Shown: positions 21,960 to 33,679 of the stretch, in pieces | How positions within the stretch are numbered: the stretch's first letter is position 1 | How the letters are laid out: every line of letters begins with the position of its first letter | From: Cycas panzhihuaensis | Taxonomy: Eukaryota > Cycadophyta | Length of the DNA stretch: 64,000 nt | NCBI GenBank assembly: GCA_023213395.1 | Contig: CM041465.1 | Coordinates: 232,817,741-232,881,740 of the forward strand | Reading direction: 5' to 3' | The notes under the pieces: generated by a model | Seen by the model: the letters and a program-made list of their open reading frames with translations, nothing else | Databases searched by the model: none | What the model was told of the DNA's origin: nothing | Position numbers and translations under genes: made by a program

Positions 21960-23580
21960 CATTCATCCGAGGTGGATCAAACTTGGATCATTGATTCTGG
22001 AGCCACTCAACACATGACTGGGAGTGAAGAACTCCTTAGCGACATCCAGGAAAGACAAGGTTAATCAGTGACCTTTGTCAACAATGAATCTATCATGATT
22101 TTTGGCATTGGCACAATCGTTCCATTCCATTCTCCTTCCGATACTTCCTCTACATTTCCCAATAGCAATGCCTATCTCATATCTTCCATGGAGAAGAGCT
22201 TGTTATCTGTTAGCCAACTAGACAAGCAACAGATGAGCATTTTGTTTAAAAATGGGAAATTTGTAATAAGTGACAAAAATGACTAGGTAGTAGTTGTTGG
22301 ATATGAGGATCATGGCCTCTACAAATTGGATGCTAATAATATTATACTTGATTCTATTTACTCTCGTTCTATTGTCACTAAATCATTGTCCAAGATGCAA
22401 CTTTGGCATCAACGTCTAGGCCACTTAAGTTTAGACAATTTCAAGCAGATGGTGAACAAAAACATGGTACATGGGCTTCCCAAGATATATGGCACAAAAT
22501 CTCTTTGTGAAGCATGCATAATGGGGACACAACATTGCTTGCCTTTCCCTAAAGGCAAAGCTTGGCGTGCATCATATCCTTTGCAGTTAGTGAACTCAGA
22601 TTTGTGTGGACCTATGTCCATCGCATCCTTTGGAGGAGCTTTGTACTACATCTCCTTCATCGATGATTTCTCCTGTAAAGTTCGGGTTTACTTCATCAAA
22701 CATAAGTCTAAAGCATTTCAAAACTTTAAGGAATTCAAGTTTGAAGTGGAGAACGAGTCTAGCCAATCCATGAAAACATTAAGGACGGACAATGGAGGTG
22801 AATTCACTTCAAACGAATTCACCCAATTTTGCAAGAACAATGGCATTCAGAGACAACTTACTATTCGTCACACTCCTCAACAAAATGGAGTCTCCGAAAG
22901 AATGATTAGAGCTTTGGCTAACAAGGCCAAAGCAATGATGCATGCCAAGGGACTTACTCGAGCTTATGGGGCAGAAGCATTCCACACAGTTGCCTATGTG
23001 GCAAATCGAAGTCCAACAACAACAGTTACTGACATCACACCAGAGGAGGCATGGTCTGGCAAAAAGCCAACTGTTAGCCATTTGAGGACTTTTGGGTGCA
23101 CTGCTTATATGCACATCCTCAATCAGCAACGAACTAAATTAGACAAGCATAGTCTAAAGTGCATCTTTGTAGGTTATGCCATTCACAGCAAAGCCTACAA
23201 GTTGTACGATCCCATTGGAAAGAAAATGCATCTCTCAAGATATGTAATCTTTGTTGAAGAAGATGATAAGGAGTTGGATACAGCATCTGTCCAACCCCCC
23301 ATTGACAAAGGCAAACAGATTGTTGAGGCTTTCCTTCCCTCTCAATATTCAACTCCATGTACATCATCTGCACCTGTTGGACTGTCCACATCATCAGACT
23401 TAGCTCCACTTGATCTTAGCACATCTTCTGTTGATCAACCACTTAAACCAAAAGATCTTGAGGTTCAAGTCACATCAATAAAAAAGTTACCCAAATGGTA
23501 TACTCAAACAGTGCAGGACGACAAGGTTATTAAAGGAAAACGTCCAACAAGATACATGCAACAAACCAATTTCGCACTTA
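21960..23580 (+). pseudogene. A2 protease and integrase (catalytic residues intact)
   Basis: The protease site reads WIIDSGATQHMTG (about 21985-22023). After stops at 22064 and 22287 a 546-codon open frame runs from 22326 and contains the whole integrase: LWHQRLGHLS, NSDLCGPM, RTDNGGEF and PQQNGVSERM. All three acidic residues of the D,D-35-E core are present. The C-terminal block FGCTAYMHIL...SKAYKLYDPIGKK is also present. It is the most complete integrase here, but upstream stops separate it from gag. Confidence 0.92.
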
Positions 23581-24260
23581 TGGCTGAAGTGCTATGTGTT
23601 GATGAGCCTTCCACCTTTGAGGAGGCTTCTAAAGATGAACATTGGAAGGCTGCCATGAATGAAGAAATCCATTCTATTGAAAAGAATGGAACTTGGGATT
23701 TGATCAAATTCCCTAAACATAAACAGACAATTAGCTGCAAATGGGTCTACAAGACCAAATTCCATTATGATGGTACACTTAAGCGCCAGAAGGTTCGCCT
23801 TGTTGCAAAAGGCTTCAAACAAAAAAAAGGCATAGATTATGAGGAGACTTTTGCACCTATCGCCAAAGTGAACACCATCAGACTCATCTTGGCCTTAGTA
23901 GCTCAATGCAAATGGCCAGTTTATCAGATGGACGTGAAGAGCAGTTTTCTCAATGGCGATCTTTGAGAGGAGGTATACTTGTAGCAACCTCCTGGTTATA
24001 AGGTACAAGGCAAGGAGCATTTAGTTTGTCACTTGAAAAAGGCATTATATGGCTTGAAACAAGCTCCAAGAGGACTGTACTCAAAGATTGATGATTACCT
24101 TTTGAGACATGGGTTTAATCGATCTACTTCCGATCCTAACTTGTACATCACAGTTGGGAAAGACCATGCCATTTTTATTGTCTTGTATGTAGATGACTTA
24201 GTGATCACTGGCAATGACACTAAGATGATATAGATTCTGCAGGATGACTTGAAGTGGAGT

Positions 24261-24404
24261 TTCGAGATGACATATCTTGGACTTCTCCATTATTTCTTAG
24301 GCCTTGAGGTATGGCAATAGCCAGGGTATATCTTCGAGATGACAGATCTTGGACTTCTTCATTATTTCTTAGGGTTTGAGGTATGGCAACAACTAGGCTA
24401 TATC
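24261..24404 (+). repeat. 72-bp in-frame tandem duplication in A2 RT
   Basis: Copy one is 24261-24332 and copy two 24333-24404, each beginning TTCGAGATGACA and ending in TATATC. The unit encodes the segment just after the catalytic box. Other family A copies have a single unit. The length is a multiple of three. Confidence 0.92.
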
Positions 24405-24873
24405 TTCATCTCACAAGCGAAATATTCTTGGGACATTTTGCAGCGGTTCAGGATGCACGACTATAAGCCAGTGCTTACACCCATGGAGAACGACACAAAG
24501 CTTACTCTCAATGAGGAAGCTGAACTTGCAGATCCCACTCTTTATCGACAATTGATTAGGAGTCTCATTTATGTCACCAACACTCGCCCTGATATCTCAT
24601 TTGCAATTGGGATTTGCTCTAGATACATGTTTCAACCCAATCAGAAGCATTGGAATGCAACTAAACACATACTCAAATGCATTAAAGGCACATTGTAGCA
24701 TGGCCTTGGGTATGCACATAATGAGAACTTCACTCTGGAAGGGTTCTCAGATTCTGATTAGGCAAGTTGTCAGGATAGCAAGAGATCAACCTCAGGTTAC
24801 TGCTTTACCCTTGGTTTAACAATTGTTTCGTGGAGTTGCAAGAAGCAACCTAATGTTACCTTGTCCTCCACTG

Positions 24874-25055
24874 AAGTAGAATACAAAGTCAGTCGGCCTG
24901 ACTTGTGAAGCTATCTGGCTACGACGAATTCTTGGGGAGCTTGGACTTGAGTAGGATCACCGCAAGTAGAATACAAAGTTGCAATCAGCGCAGCTTGTGA
25001 AGCTATCTGGCTACGACAGATTCTTGGGGAGCTTGGACTTGAGTAGGATCACCGC
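24874..25055 (+). repeat. 90-bp tandem duplication in A2 RNase H
   Basis: AAGTAGAATACAAAGT begins both copies (24874 and 24964), and both end GAGTAGGATCACCGC. Each unit covers the VEYK...EAIWL block of RNase H. The first copy carries a small rearrangement (AGTCGGCCTGAC in place of GCAATCAGCGCAG). Confidence 0.9.
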
Positions 25056-25301
25056 ACCAGGATTTATTGCAACAATCAAAGTGTGCTTAAATTGGCCAAG
25101 AATCCTGTATTTCATGCAAGGACCAAACATATTGAGGTTCATCATAACTTCATCAGAGAGCATGTGCAAAGTGGTGAGATCAACCTTCAGTATAGACCTA
25201 CAAAGGAGCAGACAATAGATATGTTTACCAAGTCTCTTGGCAGAGAAAAAATTATAAAATTTAGAAATGGTCTAGGGGTTCGACTTAACATTGTAAACAG
25301 T

Positions 25302-25870
25302 AAGGGAGGGTGTGAAACCTTATGTTTACATGTTAAGCCTATGTACTTTATTATTCATGTACTATTCATACCTTTGTACTTTTATTCTTTTGTACTTTAA
25401 TGACTTATCACTTAAGTGATAAAGTAGACACTCACATCTTTCCTAGTGACACAACATTGTCACTAAAGGGTCAAATGGACCCCCATGTACTTTTGCTCAC
25501 TTGAGAGCCTTAAAGGACACTTGTCCTATATCCAAGGCATGTACATTGGATGTTTGATACTCGTCAAACATCCAATACCTTAGGTCTCTCCTTTCACTCT
25601 ATATATTGAGATCTCTCCTCATTGTTCTCATATAGAGTTGGAGCTTCATTGTTATGCTGCTAGTTTGCTAATCAAACTACTATTCATTTGGAGGTTGGAC
25701 CAATTCCAACTCCTCATCTTTGGTATCATTTTGCTCTTTCTCTTCATGCTTGATCTTGCTCATGTTTGATGTCATAGTTTCATTCTTAGTCTAGCTTATT
25801 TGCTTTCTGGAATTAGAGTGAACATAGCTTCTAAATCTTGGGATTGTAAGGCCATTTGGCCATTTTCACG
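25302..25870 (+). repeat. A2 polypurine tract and 3' LTR
   Basis: The PPT AAGGGAGGG (25302-25310) precedes an LTR of 560 bp starting TGTGAAACC and ending TTTTCAC plus G, the final CA having decayed. It holds the same U3 palindromes and a TATA-like TATATATTGAG region as the other family A LTRs. Confidence 0.92.
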
Positions 25871-26439
25871 TCTCATAAGCATTTAATGTCAAGTAGTTTT
25901 TTTTTTTGACAAATTAACATCATTGCTCATCATTTGAAGGCATTAAAGTATTTTGGAAAAATTTCAAATATCGTTGCAACAAACTTTTCATTACAAAAGC
26001 ATTAAAATTTAAAAAATTTTAAAATTTAAGGTGGGGATGTTTGAAAAAGTTTTATAACCTTGTCTTAATGTCTTAAGCTTGGTGCATTCCTTAGAGGACC
26101 AATTGCCTGTATGACCAGAGCACAACAATTAAGACGATCTTTTATGGGAGAAAAGGGTGATATTAGAGCTGTGAACTCTTAAGGAAAGTACGATACGTCA
26201 TGCAGATCAACCCTATTTCATTGTACTGAGGTTGATTTTTGGTCAACTATTGGATTTGATATATAGATTAGGGTTGGACTACTTAAGAGTGCAACCCTCC
26301 AGTTTCTTCACAATTTTCATATGTTGGATTTCATACATAGATTAGAGCTATTGCTATGCTTGGAAGTGGAACTTAAGCGACGAAACTTGATAGCTTTAAA
26401 GTCAGTTTTTAGTTATAAACCCTAATAATTTTTTAATTA

Positions 26440-27200
26440 AACAATGGTTATATCCGTGTTTATTGTACGCCCTATCAAATCAAGTAGAGTAGAAAACTTT
26501 GCAAATTAGGAAAACCAAGGCAAACATTTGTTAATCATGAATGAACTCTAGGGATACGTATGTAGAATATTTATTAAACTTGCCCATACTAGTGATCTAG
26601 TAAATCAAATCAACGTAATCTCTACAGATCTTATTGCAGTTCTTGCTTGGGAAGCCAAAGACGAAATTGCATTGGTTTTTTTACATATAACTATTTAATG
26701 TTGATCAAAACATTTATTCTACCTCTACTTCAAAGGAAGCTTGGGATATACTTTTATCTTTGTATCAGAGGTGAGATGATGTTCGCAATGTAATGTCAAA
26801 AGCTAAGTTGTTTAGTTTGCATTTTGTTGAGCTCATGGTGTCATTTCCATTATTTGTAAAAGCATTTAATAATTAGTTGATTGCACTTGGTAAATCGACG
26901 TAAGTTGAAGGAGGATCTTTAGGTGATTTCATTGCAAAGCACAAGGGTAAACAACCCGTGTGTCTCGAGTAGAATTTCCAAAGAAGTTTGAAAATTTGAA
27001 CATTAATGCTTCCAAATCAAAATTTGTTATTTCTCATTATTGTGGCAAGGTTGGACACATGCAATCTAGGTGTAGAAAGAAAGAATATCATATGGAACAA
27101 TAGCAGCAACAACCCTTACACAGACCAAATCAAGGTGTATATTGAGGAGGTCATAGAGGAAATCAGAGGCGGGAATATCGAGGTGGCAATCAAGGCCACA
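26440..27200 (+). pseudogene. A3 gag
   Basis: Readable pieces include AWEAKDEIALVFLHI and the KEAWDILLSLYQR block near 26735. A knuckle near 27022-27063 reads S-HY-C-GKVG-H-MQSR-C, CX2CX4HX4C with the first Cys changed to Ser. A stretch containing EEVIEEIRGGN follows. There is no continuous frame. Confidence 0.75.
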
Positions 27201-27259
27201 ATGCTCAATATGATGAAAATACAAAATTATTTTATGCATATAACAACATTAACTGTGAC

Positions 27260-28735
27260 AACACATGGATTGTTGACTGTGGCGCAGTTTGTCATATGAC
27301 TGTTGATGCTAAATTATTGATTGACATTCAAGAGAGGAATGGACAATTAGTGACATTTGAAAATAATCACACTGTTGAAATTTTTGGTGTTGGAAAACTT
27401 GCTCCTTTCAACTCTACTCAGAACCTTGCTCAAACATTTGCCATTGCCAATGTGTTTCTAATACCTGCTATGTCTAGAAATTGCCTCTTTGTTAGTCAAC
27501 TTGATAAGCAACATGTGAGTGCTCTTTTTGAAAATGGGAAGTGTATTATCAGTGACAGAAGAAAAGACCAAGTAGTTGTAGTTGGTCATGAGGACAATGG
27601 CATTTATAAATTCGATGTTACTCTTGGCAAGTCTGATGCCTTAATTTCACAAACAATTACCAAAGAAAAGTTGTGGCATGAGAGACTAAGTCATTTGAAC
27701 CTAAATAGCATTAAATTGATGTTTGGAAAGAACATGGTGTATGGCTTACCCAAGATTTCAATGGGTAAATGCCTATGTGAAGGTTATATTATGGGAAAAC
27801 AACATCGAGAAGCTTCTCAAAAATGTAAAACATGAAGGGCACAACACTTGTTGTAGATGGTACACACAGATATTTGTGGACCCATGTCCATTCAATTGCT
27901 TGGTGGACCACTATATTTCATCACCTTCATTGATGACTTCTCATATAAGTTGTGGATATATTCCATGAGACATAAATTAGAAGCCTTCACAAAGTTTAGA
28001 GAATTTAAACTTGTTGTTGAGAAAGAGTCAAACATGCAAATAAAGATTCTTTGATTTGACAATGGTGGTGAATTTACTTTCAAAGAATTTAACTAGTTTT
28101 GCATAGATCATGGCATCAAACATCAATTTTCTATTCCATATACTTCTCAGCAAAATGGTGCAGTAGAAAGGATGAATAGAACACTTGTAAGCAAGGCAAA
28201 GGCCATGTTGTAAGCGAAAGGTCGCATATAATTTTATTGGGTAGAAATAACACACATATTTGCCTATGTTAGAAATAGAAGCTTCTCAATTGTAGTCTAG
28301 AACATGACACTAGAGGAGGCTTAGTCTAGCAAGAAACCTACTGTTAGTCATCTTTGGACTTTTAGGTGCGCCGCTTATATGTATATTCCCCAACAACAAA
28401 AACAAAAAGTTGATAAAAGTTTAAAGTACATCTTTATTGGTTATGCCATTGGTAGCAAGGTTTATAGGGCATATGACCTAATTGGTAAGAAGGTGTATAC
28501 ATCAAGGGATGTAGTCTTTGTTCAAGACAATCAGGAAATGGATCTTGGCTCCATCGATATTCCTCTTAATAAAGGCAAAATGTTAGTTGAGGATTTCCCT
28601 CCCTCAAGTTTTTCAACACCATGTATTTCATCAACACGTGCTTCACCTTTGTTGTCATCTTTAGAACCAACATCTTCTATGGCTTCTCCACTGGATCCTG
28701 GCAGTCCATCTGATAGTGAACAACTCTTGTAGGCT
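27260..28735 (+). pseudogene. A3 protease and integrase
   Basis: The protease site reads WIVDCGAVCHMT (about 27272-27307), with DSG changed to DCG. An open stretch to 27835 carries LLIDIQERNGQLVTFENN and LWHERLSHLNLNS. Integrase core pieces include DICGPMSIQLLGGPLYFITF and a damaged NGGEF block with a stop before it. The C-terminal part (28379-28732) keeps IFIGYAIGSKVYRAYDLIGK. Inactive. Confidence 0.8.
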
Positions 28736-28859
28736 TTAGGATATTGAGGTGACCACTACGATGGTGAGGAAAGTAACTAAATGGTACCTTCAAACAATAC
28801 TGGTGCACAAACCGTTGAAGGAAAACACCCATAAAAAATGTAGCAACAAAATGTTCATT

Positions 28860-30420
28860 TTGCACTTATGGTTGAAGTGTTAACTGTTAATGAGCCTTCC
28901 ACTTTTGAGGAGGCATGTGAAGAATAAAAGTGGAAAGTCGCTATGAATGATGAAATCTATTCAAATCAAAAGAATGGAACATGGGATTTCGTTGAATTCT
29001 CTAAAGGTAAATAGGCAATTAGTTGTAAGTGGATTTATAAAAGCAAGTTTCGATCTAATGGTTCAATCGAGCGAGATAAAGCTCGACTAGTGGTTAAAGG
29101 ATTCAAATAAAAAGAAGGCATTGATTATGCAGAGACCTTTGCATTAATTGGAAATATGAACACCATTAGACTTGTAATGGCCTTAGCAGTTCATTGCAAA
29201 TGGCCTATATGCTAGATGAACATTAAAAGTGCATTTCGGAATGGCGATCTTATTGAGGAGCTCTATGTGGAGTGACCTCCTGGTTATGTTGAACACAACA
29301 ATGAACACATGGTTTGTCACCTCGAAAAGGCTTTGTATGGTTTATATCAAGCGTAGGCATTGCGTGGATGGTACTCTAAAATCGATGATTATTTTTTGAG
29401 ACATGGTTTTCATCAATCCTTATCAAACCCAAACTTGTACATAAAAGTTCAGAATTGGCATATGACTTTTGTCGTGTCATATGTTGATGATTTAATTATC
29501 ATTGGTAGTGATATTGCTATGATTGAAAGTTTTTAAGGGGACTTAAAAAGGAGTTTCGTGATGACAGATCTTGGAATTCTTCATTAGTTTTTCGACATGG
29601 AGGCACGACAATAGCTAGGCAAGATCTTTATTTATCAAGCAAAATATATTTGGGATATTTGGTAGTGTTTTAGAATAGAGGATTGTAAATCAACGCCTAC
29701 CCCAATGGAGCTTAGCACCAAACTATCACTTGATGAGGAAGCAAAACCAATAGATTCCACTCTTTTCAGGCAACTAGTGTGTAGTCTCGTTTATTTGACT
29801 AACACTTGATCATATATGTCTTTTGCAGATGGAATTTGTTTTAGGTTCATGTCTCAACCCAATCAGTGACATTGGAATGTTGCTAAACGTATTTTGAGAT
29901 ATTTGAAAGGAACATTGTAGCATGGACTACATTACATACATAATAAAAACTTCACTTTGGAGGGGTTCTCAGATTCTGATTGGGCAAGTTGCTAGGGTAG
30001 ATAGAGATCGATCTCAGGTTATTGTTTTAATCTTGGGTCAGCTGTTGTCTCATGGATTTGTGAGAAGCAACCTAGTGTCACTCTCTTTTCAACAAAGTAG
30101 AATACAATGCTACTATCAATGTAGCATCTGAAGCTATCTGGTTTGGACAGATTCTTAGCGAGCTTGGACTTGTGCAGATAGATCCTACCAAATTATATTG
30201 TGATAATCAGAGTGTGTTCAAGATGACTAAGAATCCTGTATTTCATACGAGAACCATGTAGATTGAGGTTCATCCCAAGAGCATGTTCAGAATAGTAAAT
30301 TGACCTCATCTACAAGCCTACAGATCAACAATTGGTAGACATCTTTACCAAAGCACTTGGTAGAGAAAAGTTTGAGCATTTCAAAGATGACTTTAATGTA
30401 TGAGTCAACAATATGGATAT
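28860..30420 (+). pseudogene. A3 reverse transcriptase and RNase H
   Basis: The RT start keeps VNEPSTFEEACEE, followed by NGTWDFVEFSKGK and a catalytic box SYVDDLIIIGSD near 29475-29510. FTLEGFSDSDWASC and the CDNQSVFK block of RNase H are recognisable. Many stops interrupt it, and the normal QMDVK block has changed. The end lies just before the PPT at 30423. Confidence 0.8.
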
Positions 30421-30870
30421 TAAGGGGGGTGTTAGAACCTTTATGTTTTATTGCTAAGTTACGTATTAATGACACACTTTATATTTAACATATAAGTGTG
30501 CACTTTTTCAAGTGTTGTAACATGTTGTAATTTAAAGGGTCATTGATCCTCTTCCCCCTCCTTTGGCATGTTTGCAGAAGTCTATGCATGTTTGACACTT
30601 GTTGAACATGCAATGACCCTAAGGGGAGCTCTCTAATTTATATATAGAGACCATATTCTCTTGTATAGATTGTAGATTGAGAGATAAATGTATTGTTACT
30701 CTGCTGAGAGTTATGTGAGTTATTTGGGAGATTGGATCAATTCCTTCACCTCCATATTCTTCTGTGCTTGTGCTCCAGTTTTTTGTGGGTGTGAATGTTA
30801 ATTTGCTTGTCCTTCATGACCCCCATCTAGATCCACTTTATCAACTAGTGCTTTTGTTTCAATTTTAATA

Positions 30871-31150
30871 GATTAAATAATCATGCTTGCTATCATCCTT
30901 GCTCCCCTTAGCTACTTTCTTGCATTTGCTAGGAAATCACTCTCCTTTTAAAGCAAAGAGTTAGTCTAAAAGCAAATTAAAAATAGCTACTACGTCCAAA
31001 ACAAACAAAAAAATTAGTTTGATTCAAGTACTAACAAAAAAAAAACAAAACAAAACATAGTTCTCCCTTCAAATAAATATAGAGAAGAGAAAACATCCCA
31101 ATCCTTGTTCTTTGCCATCAAGCATTTTAAGTTGTATATAGTCTTGCCTC
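30871..31150. other. no gene seen
   Basis: AT-rich sequence with A-runs such as ACAAAAAAAAAACAAAAC near 31032. I see no coding or repeat structure that I can assign. Confidence 0.5.
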
Positions 31151-31189
31151 CACAAACGTTGGAGTCATAATTGAAAATGGAGTTATTAT

Positions 31190-31505
31190 CAATTAAGCGT
31201 ATTGCATGCTATAGGATCCCAAAGATAAACTTGATCTTAAAATAAAGTACTTGGATAATGAGAAAATAACCTTCCTAAAATCTATAGAGTCAAGGGTAAG
31301 CATTAGAAACTCCTATCATAACAACTGCAGACTAAAGGTAGATGAACAAGTGCATAAATATTGGGACGAGCACCACCAACAATTAGGGTATCTCTGCAAT
31401 GAATTAAGTTTTGAATGTTACATTCACGGGGAAAAAATGTCCTTTTTAAAATCAAAGGAACAACTTTCAATATGGTCTCTTAAATTATGGAAATTATCAA
31501 AATAG
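31190..31505 (+). pseudogene. unrecognised coding-like fragment
   Basis: An open frame extends upstream of the Met at 31251: DPKDKLDLKIKYLDNEKITF precedes LKSIESRVSIRNSYHNN and the frame runs to 31505. It is rich in charged and aromatic residues with no low-complexity signature, which suggests a real ancestral protein, but I cannot name a family. It lies next to A3 and could be host sequence or an unknown element's gene. The next readable pieces (31590-31700) are in another frame. Confidence 0.3.
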
Positions 31506-32189
31506 GATTCTTGTTGCATGTGAGATATACAAGGCCTTTCATCACAATGTCAGGCACATTATTCTTTTACTATTCTTATTAGTGAATGGGAGATAGTAGA
31601 TGTGAAGCCAGATATTGATGGAAGTTCCAAAGAAGATTTGGAAATGTCTTTTCTGGACGAAGTATGGAATATTGATACTGTGTATTGGAGGATGACATAG
31701 AATTTCTTCACTAGTTGACAATTAGACACAAGGTAAAATCCTAATATTTTCAAAAATTGGTGAGCTTTGTTGATGCATTTATTATGACTTTAAAGTAAAG
31801 ATAAAACACAAACAAAAAATGAGTGTGAGTGAAGAATCAGAACACAAAACAATTGAGATTACCCAAGGGAAGTGATTAGATACAAGAAAATAATAAGTAG
31901 ATAATAAATAATGGGCGTGAAATATCGTAAGTGCATAACAAACAGACTCCTAAAATCGTAAAGGGTTAGGCTTTAAACGATCATGAAAATGTGAAGGAAC
32001 TAGATGTTGTAAAAAATAGGCCAATTGTTGGAGTTTGGATAACTTGAAAAATGACCTCTTCATCCTTTGTGGTCACGAAACATTTACATGATTGGAAGCG
32101 ATATGGAAATAAGTATTAGCCTGTCATCCACGTTCATGTGCAGATAAAAATAATAATTGGGAAATTTGGAAAAAAGTTATCTTTGCATT
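31506..32189. other. no gene seen
   Basis: Short frames only. A small stretch near 31585-31690 reads EWEIVDVKPDIDGSSKEDLE and looks protein-like, but it is unsupported by any motif. The rest is AT-rich without visible structure. Confidence 0.4.
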
Positions 32190-32828
32190 GAGACGAAGAT
32201 GACAATTGGAGGATTTTGGAAAAAAATAGTCCTACTTCTAGCCTGTTTCTCCACCTTAGTTCTACAAGAAGTCCACAAAAAGATGATAGCAAACAAGAAC
32301 TTGATATAGGAATACCTAGTCAATTTTTCCTATCACGAATCAAACAAACCAAAGGAGAAGCAACCCCTAAGATTGGTAATGGGAACTAAGATTTTCAGCA
32401 CAATATACTGATAGATGATGTCAAATTTGGTCCTGAATCGTATGATAAAGGGCCATAAAAGACAAAACAAGATAGTATTGTAGATGAGAATCCACATGGA
32501 AAAAGTATGATAGCATCAACACCCCATGTCTATGAGATCACTATATTTCTAGGGCACTTCCTTTCAAAAATTGGCATCTACAACTCTTTTATTCCTCTCA
32601 AAGCTAACGGAATTTCGTTGAATTTCCCCACATTTCATATTCAAAGAACGAAAGGAGGTCGCCACATATCTCAAGAAGCTAAATTTAGTAAACATAATTA
32701 TTATCAATTAACTCTTGTCTTAATGATACAAACACTGATTGTTGTTGGTTTTCTCCAATTATCCTATTTTAATTTTATTTGGAATGTTCTCTGGGAAGTC
32801 TGGATTACATACCAAAACACAAGTGTAT
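32190..32828 (+). pseudogene. unrecognised gene remnant, left part (split by element D)
   Basis: One frame is nearly continuous from about 32190 (DEDDNWRILEKNSPTSSL) through KQELDIGIPSQFFLSRIKQ to a 111-codon open part at 32507-32828 with YEITIFLGHFLSKIGIYNS and a hydrophobic stretch LTLVLMIQTLIVVGFLQL. Two stops occur before 32507. It is cut at 32828 by element D and continues in the same frame at 44666. I do not recognise the family. The hydrophobic stretch could be a membrane segment. Confidence 0.4.
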
Positions 32829-33065
32829 TGTTGGAAAACTAACCTGCATAAGAGACAATATTCGCAAATAGAACAAAAGCACCTCTAGGATCGAACGATA
32901 CCCTTAAGGTACCTCAAATTGTATTAACAAAACATCCTTACAACCGATACATCATATGATACACTATGTGTGTATTTATAATACATGACATGATAGTGAG
33001 AGTAGGACCCACTTGCATGTGGGACAAAACAAATGTGCATTACTAATATTCCAACACTCCCCCTT
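32829..33065 (-). repeat. element D 3' LTR and polypurine tract
   Basis: In minus sense this is the 3' LTR, preceded by the PPT (33065-33057). Its plus-strand start TGTTGGAAAACTAACC matches the other LTR at 44434. By eye the two copies differ at a number of scattered sites, so the insertion is not recent. Confidence 0.9.
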
Positions 33066-33132
33066 AATGCACATTTGGGTCATTTGTATTTGCAACGCCT
33101 TGTCCTTGGAGATGTCTTGAAGATGATGTCTT

Positions 33133-33676
33133 TGTTGAAGGGGCTAAAAGGCCTATGAAACCCAAGATCTAGGAGATAGATTCACTCTAGTTCTAGAAAG
33201 CAAGTAATCCAGACTAACAATGAAAATAAGATCAACATAAGCAAGATCAAAGCACAAAGAGAAAGAGCAAATGATACCAAATGGGAGGAGATGGAATTGG
33301 TCCAATCTCCAAATGAATAGCAATTTGATTAGTAAACTGGCAGCATAACAATACAACTCCAACTCTATATGAGAAACAAGAGAAGAGGTCTCAATATATA
33401 GAGTGATAGAAGAGGCCTAAGGCATTGGATGTTTGACAAGTGTCAAACATCCAAGGTACATGCCTTGCATGTAGGGCGTGTCCTTTTGGGCTCTCAAGTG
33501 AGCAAACGTGCATGGCGGTCCATTTGACTCTTAAGTGACAATGTTGTGTCACTAGAAAAGAATGTGGGTGTGTACTTTATCACTTAAGTGATAAGTCACC
33601 TTATAAAGTACAAATAATATATGAAAAATAAAGTACATAGGCTTAACATGTAAACATAAGGTTTAACACCCCCCCG
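33133..33676 (-). repeat. A4 3' LTR and polypurine tract
   Basis: LTR of 536 bp ending GGTTTAACA (33668), with GGGGGGG directly outside it in minus sense. It contains the palindromes CACTTAAGTG and GGATGTTTGACA...TGTCAAACATCC. A TATA-like TATATTGAG lies near 33395. Confidence 0.92.
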
Positions 33677-33679
33677 TAC

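Larger units (their letters stand above)
23580..25320 (+). pseudogene. A2 reverse transcriptase and RNase H
   Basis: RT begins MAEVLCVDEPSTFEEAS (23580), stays open to a stop at 23966, and continues with ALYGLKQAPRGLYSKIDDYL and YVDDLVITGND. A 72-bp in-frame tandem duplication (24261-24404) repeats the FEMT.LGLLHYFLG.EVWQ segment. RNase H is interrupted by stops and by a 90-bp duplication (24874-25055), and ends in ARTKHIEVHHNFIREHV and TKSLGREKI. The active box is intact but the frame is not. Confidence 0.9.
18891..25870 (+). mobile_element. copia family A, copy A2
   Basis: The target duplication TCTCA flanks both ends (18886-18890 and 25871-25875). The 5' LTR is truncated and partly inverted, and the 3' LTR is 25311-25870. 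The leader runs to about 20960, followed by gag, protease, integrase, RT and RNase H. The gag start region is missing: GAGTTTCTAAG jumps straight to TTAACAGGACAAGAC, omitting about 60 bp seen in A6. Integrase is the best preserved in the window, but the pol frame has stops and two tandem duplications. Confidence 0.93.
25876..30870 (+). mobile_element. copia element A3 (older relative of family A), body and 3' LTR
   Basis: Immediately right of the A2 target duplication, leader-like sequence resumes, then decayed gag, protease, integrase, RT and RNase H, a PPT AAGGGGGG (30423-30428) and an LTR start TGTTAGAACC at 30430. The protein matches family A in layout and much wording but is more diverged, and its LTR is different. 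Dozens of stops are present, so it is older than A2, which inserted into its leader. The 3' LTR end is not certain; about 30870 is a guess. Confidence 0.8.
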
